Shown one piece after another: positions 1-11,720 of a stretch of DNA of 64,000 nt. Both the position numbers and the translations under genes were made by a program. Under the pieces are notes generated by a model that searched no databases, had not been told where the DNA came from, and saw only the letters and a list, made by a program, of their open reading frames with translations. How positions within the stretch are numbered: position 1 is the first letter of the stretch; the number at the start of each line of letters is the position of its first letter. The DNA is from Brachypodium distachyon (lineage: Eukaryota > Streptophyta > Magnoliopsida > Poales > Poaceae): positions 1,860,001-1,924,000 of the forward strand of contig NC_016134.3 of the NCBI RefSeq assembly GCF_000005505.3, written 5' to 3'.

Positions 1-700
1 TTTTATCAGGACCAATTATTGTGTACAGTACTGCAAGATTAAGAATCTAAGACGCATTAGAGTGGTCGAGTGGAGTATGGCGCACGACATGGGAAGCTTA
101 TCTAACATCACTGTAGCCCATTCAATTGAGAGCTAGCAGCCAATGCTGTACGAGCCACGCACAACTCCGTAATTATTCGAGATGATAAAGGTCCATATAT
201 AATTAATTTCCTCCACCCAATTCAACCAAACATGCATGCACCCTCAACTAATTATACTCTACTGGTTGTCGTTATCGATGGTGTCGAGTAGCTAACCAGT
301 CGTTTTTTCCGTTCCTGCGTGAATTAGCAAAGCTACTCGATTTGTGATTAAGAAGCATCACATCAAACCCACACGTTCGCTGTCCTGATCTCCCACATCC
401 ATGCATTCGTGCGTGCGTGTCTGATTGATTAATTACACAGTTTGTTCATACATTTGTCTTTATTTTATTTTGGAGGATCACGGTTCGTTGATAGGTGAAG
501 TTGGCCCCGCTCGCTCGGCTTAATTCACGTTCCTTCTTGCAACTGTGACCAGGCCCCACATGGCAGGAGTAGACAGCCCGGCATGCTCACATGACATGGC
601 CGCTGACGCCGCCCCACAGTCTCGGCCATCCACAAGCCAACGTGTCAACTAACGCAATCCCGCGGGCCCACAGCCAGTGAGACGGGTCACCATTCTACGT
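1..700 (+). repeat. Duplicated block, copy A (partner at 5470-6190)
   Basis: This AT-rich non-coding stretch has a diverged direct copy on the far side of the eIF2-gamma gene. Matching landmarks in the same order are the GGACCAAT..ATTGTG motif (near 9 and 5476), the stretch around GATTAAGAAGCATCACATCA (near 345; GATCAAGAAGCATCGCATCA near 5820), the GTGCGTGCGT/ATTAATTA segment (near 410 and 5870), AGACAGCCCGGCATGCTCAC (near 571 and 6116) and CCAGTGAGACGGGTCAC (near 673 and 6173). The copy may begin before the window. No ORF is conserved between the two copies, so this looks like duplicated upstream DNA and not a gene. Confidence 0.75.
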
Positions 701-781
701 ACTTCATCCACACTAAATCATACGTAGATACATTCAAATTTTGACAAACCTGAGACATTTTTTGTTGGAGAAAGGAGTACA
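700..781. mobile_element. Degenerate Stowaway-type MITE remnant
   Basis: The stretch ends in GAGACATTTTTTGTTGGAGAAAGGAGTA, which matches the right end of the intact elements at 23086-23200 and 23434-23560. The left inverted terminus is badly decayed. The remainder up to 1108 is probably the 3' UTR and downstream flank of eIF2-gamma; I see no gene in it. Confidence 0.45.
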
Positions 782-1108
782 TAAAATCAGCTCAACGCAA
801 GACAAAATGGAGCCAAAGACGCAGGCAAAATTAGGTGTAATACTCTTGACACGATGGAGTCAAAGACGCAAGACGATCAGGTAAAATATCTTAACCAACC
901 ACATGGTGGTATCATGGTAAAATAGCTTCCTAAATTCGGATAAAGCAAACTAGACGCGTAAACAAATCCAGGGGAAAAAAACCACAATTTCCAAACACGA
1001 TGTTTTCTCCTCCACCTCACAAAAACTGTACCCAGGAGCTCTCTGCCCTCCCACATTTCGTCTCTCTCTTCTCTTACAGACTCTTGTTTCTGTCTTGAGC
1101 GCAATGCC

Positions 1109-4100
1109 TCAAAGCGGGCACGGAGGGACTTCGAGCGTCGCGCCGGCCTGGATCTGGCCCCACCCGATGAGGCGCCAATGCTTCTCGACACGGCGGCTCA
1201 GGGCCACCTTCTCGCCTTTGCTCGTGCAGACGGGGGCGGTGAGCTGAAGCTTGGCGAGATCGTTCTTGACGGCAACCACACGGGCACCTGTTGACATGGA
1301 TCCTATGTTGAGCATCAGGATCTCACCCTTGGTGAGCTTGGAGACCTTCCCTGCTTTCTCCGTACCCTTTGTTCTCACACCCAACAGCCTTCGTAGGAGG
1401 AAGAAATTTATCTGCAAAGTGGTATGTCCAAGGATGTCACTAACAGATATCCTTGCTTGACTAAAAATATTGAAGCGACAAAGATTTGACAAACCTCAAG
1501 CTCCACGAATACATCAGGAAGCGACCCGATTTCTCCTAGAACCTGGCCAACTAGCCTATCAGCACGAGTCAAAGTTGGATCCATGGTTGTTCCCACACCA
1601 ATAAGCCCTCCAGGCACAGCAAACTGGAGTTCATTCTGCTCCGCGTAGAGCGAGACGATCCTTGAGTAGATTGGAGTGCATTTGATGTTGCCACTCTCAT
1701 CCTTCATGACAATGCCAGGGCGAACTTCAATGTTCTGGTTCACCCTCAGGACTCCCTGTAAATAACAATTGTCATTCAGATTACATTTACCAGAAGAAAA
1801 CGGAACACTTATGATATATAATTATGCTCCATGATTAAAATCTACATACCCTGAGAATGCTGCCACCTGCTACCCCACCCCTAATGTCATCGACCTCTGA
1901 ACCAGGCTTGTTAACGTCAAAGGAGCGAATAACAATCATGTTGGGAGGTGAAGTGAAGTTCCTTTCCGGAATGGGGATTTTCTTGACAATATATTCACAG
2001 ATCACATCAATGTTGTACTTCAGCTGGGCAGATATTGGCACCACGGGAGCACCTTCAGCTATCGTGCCCTGAACAAACGGAGGTAAAAAAAGATCAAACC
2101 ATGAAACAAAAGACATGTATTATAAAAAGAGTGATGAAAACAGTAGTGACCTGGATGAACTTTTGGATTGCTTCATGCTGGTTCATTGCTGCACTTTCCT
2201 GGATAAGATCGATCTTGTTCTGCAGAATTATGAGATGTTGGAGGCGCATGATTTCAACAGCTGCAAGATGCTCAGATGTCTGGGGTTGTGGGCAGCTTTC
2301 ATTTGCTGCTATCAAAAGCAAGGCTCCATCCATGATAGCTGCTCCATTAAGCATTGTAGCCATGAGAATGTCATGGCCCTGTTCAATGAGATACATACTG
2401 TAAACATATGACAATTTCACAATATCATAGTAAAGTTCTAGAAATAAAACAAACATCTTGTACATCCATCAAATATTTGGACATTTGATCATACGATTTT
2501 TAGTGCACTAAGCATGAGAAAAATCCTGTTTTCTCCACTAGTATCGCTACAGTTGCTGGAACCATACTCGAGCCTTATCAAATAAACAGGACAGAAGGTT
2601 TGGGACCTCAATGTACTGCAGCTATTTAGATGTTGTGCAGCAAAGGAGTTAAAATAACAGCTACGGAACTTCGGTAGTGCACTAATATTACTGCTCACTT
2701 GTTGCTAATGGACGCCAACCCCTATGTTAACTAAAATGGATCCAGATAGATTGAATTAGAGCTGATGTACCTAGGTGCAGAAAATCCCCTCTTACAAATT
2801 ACTATGTACTAGAATTGTAGAATGGAACATTCATAAAGGCAATAAGGGTAGGGTGTCATCATACCGGGCAATCAACAAATGAAACGTGTCTCAGGAGCTT
2901 CATCCTAGTGTTTTCAAACCCAGGCACGTCACAGATAGGAGTATCTTCTTTTCCGCTTCCATAAGCCCTTTACATAACCGAATATAAGTCAAATAGTGTA
3001 CGAGAGATTAACAATAAAGGAGTAAGTTTGGGTAGACAAGTGGTAACTGGGAACAAGTATACACTAGGTAATTTCTGGAGAATCAAAAAATGAGATTCCA
3101 ATAATGAGTTCTACTACTACATATTCACTTGCAAATAATCATATGAACAGAATGGTTCAACAATCAGGGTGACAGTAATTTTCAATAAATTGAAAAAGAG
3201 ATTCCAGCAGTGCTCCTGAAGTACTTTGCTCTGAATTGAAAACAGGGTGACAGTAACTGAACATAAAAAAGTAACTTCGTACGCATGATTAGAAATTTGG
3301 CATACTTGTAGCACATTGGTCGTGGACATCTGTCATCCTCGCATTTATAGATTTTTGCATTAGCATAACCCAGCTTTATAGTGATGTTACGCTCCAACTC
3401 ATTCTTGAAGCGAACAGTCTACATATCAAAAGGAAGACATCAGAATATTATACGAAATTAATTGCATATGGAGCACAACCATGGAAAAGGATGAGCACTG
3501 CAACATCCAGCGGCTATTTAACCATTCTAGAAATCAAAGCATGAAGTGCCGTAATGCTGTTACCTGCAAACTAAAGTGCATTTTTATTAGTTCAAAGTTA
3601 TGTTTACTCTTACACAGATCTGAGTTGTCCATTCACAAATTCACAAGAAATTAGTTACCACAATTATCATATGTTGTATGTAGTAGACATATGGATCACG
3701 ATCTTTTGATTAGTTAGCGCCTAGTTAGCTTGATTGATGTATACTTTGAGATAATTCATTATTTTGCTTAGAGTAGGAGAATATCATAGCACAAAGCATC
3801 CACAGCAATACGCGCATTTAGCTACTATAAAATGAATTCCCAGACGAAACTTCTCTGAATTAGGTTTATTACATCTGAATGTACTCATAGCATAAAATTC
3901 AAAGTTCCGCGTGTAGTTTCATATACCGAAAAGTGCACATATAGGCATGACATATTTAACTAATATGGGAAACTCACAAGTGGTTACTGATGAATGTGAT
4001 GAAATACTTGTCAAACCTACACAATCCAGATTGAGAACATGGAAAGAAAATGTGGCAGAAATAACAATGATACCTGAACTCCAGAAATAGCTTTCACAAC

Positions 4101-4442
4101 AGTGGACTTTCCATGGGCCACGTGACCAATTGTACCTGAGGTGAAGCATAAAGATGAAGAATATTATGCCACTGCAATCATGGAAAAAGAAAAGATGAAT
4201 AACAGGAGCAACTGACAGACCACAAATCTAAATTGCAATCCGATAACTTGTTACAGAGTTCATGAAACATGGCTTGTACAAAAGTAAATTATACATACTG
4301 AAAATGGAAGGATTGCCAGAGGGATTGTATCGGTACCGATGTTGATGGTCGCTTGGCGCGAGATAACCTCGGGTGACAACGGGTGCAGCTTTGCAACGTC
4401 GAGCTTGGTCAGGTCCTGCTCCATTAATCCTCGGCGCGCCAT
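1109..4442 (-). CDS. EIF2 GAMMA: Translation initiation factor eIF2 subunit gamma (8 coding exons)
   Basis: GTPase subunit of eIF2, which carries Met-tRNAi to the 40S ribosome in the cytosol. Coding exons read on the minus strand: 4442-4337, 4135-4074, 3418-3306, 2967-2865, 2378-2151, 2068-1850, 1755-1495, 1411-1109. All joins are GT-AG and in frame, giving 464 residues, the usual size for plant eIF2-gamma. Visible motifs are the G1 loop GHVAHGKST (about residues 39-47), a Cys-rich zinc knuckle ([12 protein letters not shown]...ICD, about 78-105), G3 DCPGH split across the exon 4/5 junction (126-130), and G4 NKID in exon 5. The C-terminal beta-barrel domains follow and end in the conserved GWGQIQAG region. 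The start is the first Met, in the [11 protein letters not shown] context. Its divergent neighbour is Aux/IAA; nothing is broken. Identification is near certain. Confidence 0.97.
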
Positions 4443-4675
4443 GTTTGAACCTGAAGAAACGGTCGGAGAAAAGAAGGGGAGATCAAGCTCCGGCGGCGGC
4501 GCTTGCGTTGCTGGAGTCAGTCGTGCGCGACGAGGAAGACGAGCGAGGGGGTTGGGGCGCTCAGCTGCGGCTACTCAGGAAGGAAAAAGGAAAAGGGGAT
4601 TCGGTGCGGCGGGCCGGCGGCGTCGAGGCGGCGGCGGATCGGGGTGGAGTCGTGAGGAAAGACAGGGAGGGAGAA

Positions 4676-4757
4676 GGGGTTAGGGTTAGGTTTTTACCTC
4701 GGAGGAGTGGGCGTCTGGGCCTTTGGGCAGGGGACAATGGGCCTTTGGTACTGGGCC
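4676..4757 (-). promoter_or_regulatory. Telo-box plus site II cluster upstream of eIF2-gamma
   Basis: About 235-315 bp upstream of the eIF2-gamma start codon lie a doubled telo-box (TTAGGGTTAGG near 4680-4690) and four site II-like cores: TGGGCC at 4716, 4738 and 4752, and TGGGCA at 4724. This pairing is known to drive plant ribosomal-protein and translation-factor genes through TCP and telo-box-binding factors, which fits the gene. The motifs are seen directly; their use here is inferred. Confidence 0.6.
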
Positions 4758-4871
4758 CTTGGACATTCGTCCGGGTTTTCCGGTAACCGGGTTCGGGTTT
4801 TTCTTTTCATCACCAGACCCGACGATACAAAATTTACCATTTACAAACCCGTTGGATTTTTACTTATCAAA

Positions 4872-4945
4872 TACACCCTCCGTCCCATACATGTAGTATG
4901 TACATATTTAGGCAAATTTGAGTCAGTTAATATGAGATAGAGAAA
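4872..4945. mobile_element. Stowaway MITE fragment (left half)
   Basis: The stretch starts TACACCCTCCGTCCCATAC, a Stowaway left terminus, and includes GCAAATTTGAGTCAGTTAATATGAGA, similar to the right arm of the element at 34384-34504. It is degraded at the right side. Between here and 5470 I see no gene or further recognisable element. Confidence 0.45.
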
Positions 4946-5469
4946 TACCTGCTATAGATGGATCAAAACCCGTCAGGTTTTGAATACCCATTGTCATTCA
5001 TAGGTGTCGCCGTCGGCTGCCCATGGTATCTTTTTGTGAGTCCGCACCAGATGAAATATGACAATTAGGTTTAAATAATCTGAATTTCATCGCTAGATGT
5101 GAAATATATGAAAATTTGAGCGGTGATAAACAATTTGACGATTAAGACCAGATAATTTGATAACTAAAACATACGGCAATTTGAGCAGTGGCAGAAACAA
5201 CACAGCGATTGTTTTAGCCGCGTGAGTGCATAGTAATATCCAAATGCATTGCACCTGCGACACATATCTGCATGGATCGATCTCATCTCGACATAGCTGT
5301 GCCGTAATTGAAGCTATAGCGCCACTCTGTAATTCTGCTGACTTTAATATATACGGTACCCCTGCCCGCGGCCGCAGCAACTGCGTATATGCCTGCATGG
5401 GTTTCCATGGTCGCCCCCATGAAACGCCCATTTTAATTCCCTGACCTAATTACTGCAGCTAACCAAATC

Positions 5470-6190
5470 TTGTCCGGACCAATATATTGTGTCCTGGAAG
5501 GCTGGAAGGAGACAATAATACAACGCTCTTGGTCGATCGGTATGATCTCGCATGCAAGAGCGATCGACTCAAGCGTGCATGGTTTTACACACTAATTAAT
5601 GTACCGACGCAATGCATGCATGTGGATCTTTTGTACGGAGTACTATACATATACATATGAATGTCAATCCGTCCAACAAATGATGTCTCAACTTTAATTA
5701 AATACGAATGCATTCATGCACCGAGTCATGTCTAAATACATTCAAATTTTTTTCGTCAAAAAAAATTAACTAGTCCTCCTGTTTCGTTCTGCGTGGATTA
5801 GCAAGCTATTCGCTATGTGATCAAGAAGCATCGCATCAAAATCCACTCGTGCGTGCATTCATGTATGCGTGCGTGCTCGATTAATTAATTACAGTTTGTT
5901 AATTGATCGATCGGTGATGACCATCAGCTGACGCACAGAGACCTTGCTGCAATCATGCAATTAATACGAAAGTTGGCCCGATCTGTGATGGCGAGCTCTA
6001 GCTTACCGTGGCTTAAATTCGAACTCGTTAATTCTGACAGCTATGACAGGGGCCCACATGGCAGGGTCAGGGAGCGCAGATGGAGGCCCGTGGGGTGCGC
6101 GCGGGGAGTAGAGTCTAGACAGCCCGGCATGCTCACATGGACGGCGGGCCCGCGCCTACTGGGACCCACCAGCCAGTGAGACGGGTCACG
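5470..6190 (+). repeat. Duplicated block, copy B (partner at 1-700)
   Basis: Same-orientation partner of copy A, ending about 1.2 kb upstream of the Aux/IAA start codon. It is interrupted near 5665-5765 by a Stowaway-like fragment (ATCCGTCCAACAAATGATGT and an ATGTCTAAATACATTCAAAT arm) that copy A lacks at that point, so the fragment probably arrived after the duplication. GC content rises at the right end (6050-6190), which carries the best-conserved stretch. No coding potential is shared between the copies. Confidence 0.75.
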
Positions 6191-7356
6191 AGTTCGCGTC
6201 TGGCGTTCCACGGCAGGAATAAAACTGGACGAGACAGAGAGTTTTAATGTGGGACCGCAGCTGACGTGTGGGCCCGCGCCAGGGATTCGACCGTGGTCCC
6301 ACAGGGCGGTCACTTCGGCGCGTGGGAGTCACAGCCAGCTACAGTACATACGGTTTTTTTCCAGCTGGACTCCCCCGACCCGACGTGACTCCGGCAAGCT
6401 TATTTCCTCTCTAATTAAAAGAACTTTTTTATATGCCGACATATTCAAATGAAAATCTTTATCCAGCGGAAATTTCTAGGCTGTTAGATAAAAACACAAG
6501 CCTTATATGAAAGGCCGAAATCACAACAACCAATACAGATGATAGTTTGTAAGTTTTCAATTTCCTTTTGGATGCAAATCACCCGTTCTAATTTTCCCTT
6601 TTTTCATCGGTTCCCCGACCCGCCCACAAGTAACTATCGGGAGCTCGCTTTGCAATAAGAGAGGTGGCTCGTCGTAGTTACAGCTCGTCGACCCATTCTC
6701 TAGTCCTGAACACCTCTCATGATCATTAGCCACTACATCGTCATCATCCTACGTATCTTCCCTTAACCGCCACCACGAGGCTAGGTATCCCCTCTAGGCG
6801 TATATGGTCCTATCACAGAACCCTCGCCTACCTTAACCACCGTGAAAATGTATCCTCCCTCCGGTCCACTACACGCGTGTTACCCTTTTCACCGCTACGC
6901 CGGCAACTCGGCCTTCCCCACTCTAGCATGCAGTGGTGAGGGGCGGAGTGCGTTCACCACATTGTATGTTATACATACATGGGTTCGAACTAGTTCCAAA
7001 TTAAAGGGTGAAATAGAATAAATCTAAATGGCCATGGTTGAGGGAGCAAAACCCAGAATATCATGCAGGGGTGTATATGCACAAAAGATGGCAGCCATGG
7101 CCATGGCATTATCATTTGGCTCCACTATTATTCTACACACCACCAGCACCAACACCCTTGCTGCCATTATTATTTCTGCCCCCCTTCCTCTTCCTTCCTC
7201 CTCCTCTTTTATCTATTTTTCCATCTCCATTTCCATTTGCAGATTTGCTCTTGCCTTCAAAACAGCCAAACCACAAACCAAAGCACTCCCAAAGAAACCC
7301 AAGCAGAGGAAGCCAAGAGCAAGCAGAGAGGAAGCAGCTAGGATCGAGGTAGAGCA
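6191..7356 (+). promoter_or_regulatory. Upstream region and pyrimidine-rich leader of Aux/IAA
   Basis: No gene is seen here. The last 180 bases carry a pyrimidine-rich stretch (7179-7235, CCTTCCTCTTCCTTCC type), typical of a grass core promoter or 5' leader. Upstream ATGs at 7028, 7038 and 7063 open reading frames that run past or up to the main start. They matter only if transcription starts upstream of about 7030, which I cannot tell. No clear TATA box was found. Confidence 0.4.
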
Positions 7357-10297
7357 ATGGCGGCGGCGGACCTGGGCTTCGAGGCGACCGAGCTCCGGCT
7401 CGGGCTGCCCGGCGGCGACGGAGGAGAGCAAGCGAGGAAGAGGGGCTTCGCGGAGACCATCGACCTGAAGCTCAAGCTGGAGCCGGCCGGCGAGGAGGAG
7501 CCCGCGGCCGCAGAGGAGGAGGTCGAGGTGAAAGCGGAGGTGCCGGAGTCGGAGGAGGAGAAGGCGGCGGACGGCGGCAAGATGAAGAGGTCGCCTAGCC
7601 AGAGCAGCGTCGTCACCGCCGCCGCCGCCGCCATGGCTGACCCCGCCGAGAAGCCCCGCGCGCCCAAGTACGTCGGTCTCCATCCATGGATCCTATCTCT
7701 GTTCTCTCTTTCTCTGCATGCATGCAGCTCTGCTCTGCTCTGCTCGTCTCGTTGAATTACTTGGTGTTAATCAATCAATCATATTTTCTAGCAATAATTT
7801 ACTGACGCGAGCCCTTACAAAAATCCTCATCAAATCCACAAGTGGACACAATCAACAGATCGACAGAGCCATCTCGATTAATTCCTCTATTTTTCACATA
7901 AAACATCCATCCATGATCACTCGAGACGAAGAAGAACCGACATGCATATGTACATATACACATGTTGCAGTTCTTCCTCTGCTCTCTCTTTTCACTGATC
8001 ATCAAACCAAAAAAGGAAACCAAAAACAAGATTTCCCGTAGCACATGCTTGAACGGCAGAGAAAAAAGATGGCCTCCGAGATCTATGAGGAGGGAGAGAA
8101 GAGATTCATTTCATTGATGCATTCATTCGTTGGGGGAGAGACAGCAGCATGTTACGTGTGGGGCAGCTGGGAGACACCTGCTAGTGCCGACACGATAAAA
8201 GAAAGCCCTCACACTGCACTGCTGTCTCTGCCTCTCCAGCTCTCTCTCCCTCTCTCTCTTGCCACAGTTTACTTTTTTGTCCACATCGCCATCATCTCCA
8301 TATATCACTGAGGCTACAGCAATGGCATGGATGGATCATGGATAGATGGAGAAGATGATTAGATAATATTAATGTATTATTATTACCCATGCTGCTGGCC
8401 CTTCTTGGCAAATATGGGCATTGGCCCTACAACTTGCCCCTCTTGGGTTGGGTTCTTAGACTTCTAGTAGATCTATGTGCTCCCTCTTTGGGTAGTCCCA
8501 TCAACTTTTGCAAATTAGGGCTTTAAATGTAATTTTGCACTAGCACTTAATGGAGGCATGCAGGTAAAAACAATTACTCCGTAATTAACCTGCATTTTAT
8601 TATTATTATTTATATAAAATGTGTCGTGGGCTAAGTGTAGAGAGGCAGTAGTAGTATTATGGTTATATGGATTAAGCAAAATTGAGGAAAAAAAGTTGGG
8701 TTGTTGCTAGGTTGGGAGGTACATGTCATGTGTGTGTGCCACCACAAAAGTTTTCTCCAATTTCCTTTTCCATGATTTGATGCCACTGTCTCCTTGCATG
8801 GACCACTTCTCCCTCTCTACATGTACAATACTACATTACAAAATAAAGTACAGCTAAACCAGAAAGGCAAATATGGAGGGATTAACTATTAAACTAAATA
8901 TAGAATACAATTTCTGATGATGAAGCTGATTTAATTAAGCACAGTACGTTTGGATAAACAACCAGATCACCGATTTTGTGGTTAAATTCATTGATCAGGG
9001 CGCAGGTGGTGGGGTGGCCGCCGGTCCGGTCGTTCCGGAAGAACATCCTGCAGGCGGAGAAGTCGTCTTCTTCGTCTCCGGCGGCATTCGTGAAGGTCAG
9101 CATGGACGGCGCGCCGTACCTGCGCAAGGTGGACCTCAACATGTACAAGACCTACCAGGACCTCTCCATGGCCCTCCACAAGATGTTCAGCTCATTCACC
9201 ATCGGTAAGTTATTGATCCCTTAATTCGTCCAAAAATATAGCTAGCTTAGTGTTCATGTAAAAATGGTAATTTGTAACCTGTAAAGTTATATCACTGGCT
9301 AGCTAGTTTGGTACTACATGCATGCATGACTTGCATATATACATGATTGCATTTCCATTTGCATGTGTGGTGGTGGTCACCATGTGGTTTCTTTGCCAGG
9401 GGTGCATGATTAGTTTTCATCGATCCTTAATCTGGTAGGTGCCTTCCCTGTCTGGGCATAATGCCCTTGTCCCTCACCATATGTACATACACTACACAGC
9501 TAGCTCAAGATCATGATCATGCAAAGGCATCTCGATCCTCACCGGATCATCCTCACCTAGCTAGCAAAGTTGAAATTCATCATTAATTAGCATGCATGTG
9601 CTGTTCTAACTCAACTCCCAACGATCAATCCACATGTTGAAGGGTGCATGTTTAAAAATATATCCACATATTGCTCGGCAACAGCCAATTGTTGTTGTTT
9701 TTTTTGTTTTGTTATTGTGGTGATTAAGAAAGCAGATTTGTGTTAATTTGCTTCATTATTGATACTATTGTTAATTTACTAAAGCCGCTATGTAGTAATT
9801 TGCATTTGTATATCACACAACAGGAAACTGTGGGTCTCAAGGGATGAACGGCATGAACGAGAGCAAGCTGATGGATCTGCTCAACGGCTCCGAGTACGTT
9901 CCGACCTATGAGGACAAGGACGGCGACTGGATGCTCGTCGGCGACGTCCCATGGGAGTGAGTGCTAGCCGCGTGCTTAATTCTCCATGCTCCATATTTCT
10001 GAACTTACTTTTCCATATATGAATCTTTAATCAGTGTTGATATGATATTTTGTGTATAACTTGTCATCATTTTACATGGAAATGGGTAATTTCAGGATGT
10101 TCGTCGAGTCGTGCAAGCGCCTCCGGATAATGAAAGGATCAGAAGCCATTGGCCTCGGTCAGTAGATCTCTCATAGAATCAGATGAGGAATTATTTTTCA
10201 GGTTGATTTGGATGTTGCTGACAAAAGGTGCAATGTATTTGATTTTTGGCTTGTTTCAGCACCAAGGGCAATGGAGAAATGCAAGAACAGGAGCTGA
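7357..10297 (+). CDS. IAA30: Aux/IAA transcriptional repressor, IAA30-like (5 exons)
   Basis: Nuclear repressor that binds auxin response factors and is degraded through SCF-TIR1/AFB when auxin is present. Exons: 7357-7667, 8999-9204, 9824-9956, 10096-10157, 10260-10297. All joins are in frame and give 249 residues. Domain I has the EAR-type LRLGL (13-17), followed by the conserved KRGF (28-31). Domain II degron VVGWPPVRS (107-115) is intact. The PB1 region (about 130-240) retains the conserved lysine in YLRKVDL and the acidic [14 protein letters not shown] loop. The C-terminus is CKNRS. Intron 1 is long (1331 bp) and carries auxin-response-element cores. The family assignment is certain. The IAA30 label rests on remembered similarity to rice IAA30 (same start, same [12 protein letters not shown] linker) and could be a close paralogue. 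It converges with the kinase gene downstream. Confidence 0.96.
8138..8228. promoter_or_regulatory. Cluster of auxin-response-element cores in Aux/IAA intron 1
   Basis: GAGACA occurs at 8138-8143 and 8171-8176, and TGTCTC at 8223-8228. A further TGTCTC lies at 8787-8792 in the same intron. TGTCTC (reverse GAGACA) is the classic ARF-binding element, and Aux/IAA genes are ARF targets. The local sequence is partly CT/GA-rich, which raises the chance frequency of these hexamers, so function is only inferred. Confidence 0.35.
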
Positions 10298-11720
10298 GAA
10301 GATGTACTGAATCAGATGCAAGGATCAAAATATCTATAGCTTTGCTTGCTCATCTCTGTACCATACTCTTCTATCCTCCAAGTCTGTATCTCCTGGTCAG
10401 TGAAGTCATTTTGGTTGGTGATATTTTCTGCTCCAGTCAGTCAGTCTTAAGTCTCATCTTGTCATATACATAAGAAAGAAGAAGAAGCCAAGAACATGTG
10501 TAATGAATGTATCTGTCCCTGGTCTGTCACATAATTATGTACTTTTTGTGCCCTGCCTGTTTTTTTTCCTGTGTGTCTGGCACAAAATGCAAAGGCACCT
10601 TACTGTCCTTGTTGCAGTTTGTCCATCAAAAGTTGTTTCATTATCAGTATCACTCTGGTGTGTCAATAGAACAAGTAACTATTGCACGGTTTTAAATGTT
10701 AACTGTATTGTAATATGAGTATTGCATGGTGCTTCCTTCTGTCATATTTCATTTAGTATTGTATACTTATAATGTTGTTCCATTGAATCATGAGAGGATT
10801 CAATGATACAGATGCAATGTTTTTGTGATGTATTATATAGACGGTCACAGAGAAATGAATATGTCCACTTGGCCGTCCATGTATTATACGTGAGCCAACT
10901 GGGAGCTAAGGCAGAAGCATGCCATGTGCATACTGATTTTATATGCGAGTCACTCATTACTATTATGAGGCATCACACTTTGTTGCATCTTTTGCTGTCT
11001 TGTACTATTATATGTGCCATTGTTTGGTACATTGTGCCCTATGTCATGATAAAGGGTGCAAGGTTGGACAAAGTTGAGATGTTCTTTCCCTGTTCTCTAG
11101 AGAAGGGGGGTAGAGGAAAGAGAGAGAATCCTAAGAAATGAAAAACATGGAAGTGCTGGAAGGTGTTGCCATGATTTTTGGGAACTTTCAGCTGTACCTT
11201 CCTAGCAATGAGTATCTCCCAACTAAAGGTGCTTTTGCATGTTAGATTAAGCAAAACATATTTCCCTTTGGAGATCATGTCCCCTTATAATGATGGCAGT
11301 TTTGAGTCTTTTCAAGTGCCCCTTGTCCATCTCTGAAGACAATCTTGTGTTGCTTTTACCAAGAAATTGTTCAGTACAAAGAGGTCACTAGGATATTGTT
11401 TCCTCCCAGTCATGGATCAACTTTTGAGTAAATAGACAATTTGTCTCTTAAGGTTACAACATGTTGCATCCCTCAACTATTTACCATCAAAGCATGAACT
11501 TAACTTAGTTTTGCAGATTCCGAATGGTAAAGATAATATTGGATAAATTCTTGAAGAGTATCTCTAGAAGAATGCAGAGAAATTATTAAATTATTCCTTT
11601 ACTGTGTGCACCAGGAACAAATTGGTGGAGGGATAGCTTATTACATGTACAGAGATCACCATGGTTGAAACAAGCAATTATCTTAATGTATGTACGAAAA
11701 TTGCCATCAAAACCTGTAGT
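10298..11720. other. Convergent intergenic region
   Basis: This lies between the stop codons of Aux/IAA (+) and the uridine-kinase-like gene (-). The left 400 bases are AT/T-rich and probably include the Aux/IAA 3' UTR, and the right end probably includes the kinase 3' UTR. ORFs here are short and show no family signature. I see no repeat or RNA gene. Confidence 0.5.

Noticed and set aside
4339..4786. Plus-strand ORFs over the eIF2-gamma first exon and leader
   Set aside because: Arg/Gly-rich composition artefact antisense to a certain gene; no family signature.
6970..7000. tRNA-like B box (GGGTTCGAACTAG)
   Set aside because: No matching A box at the right distance and no cloverleaf could be folded.
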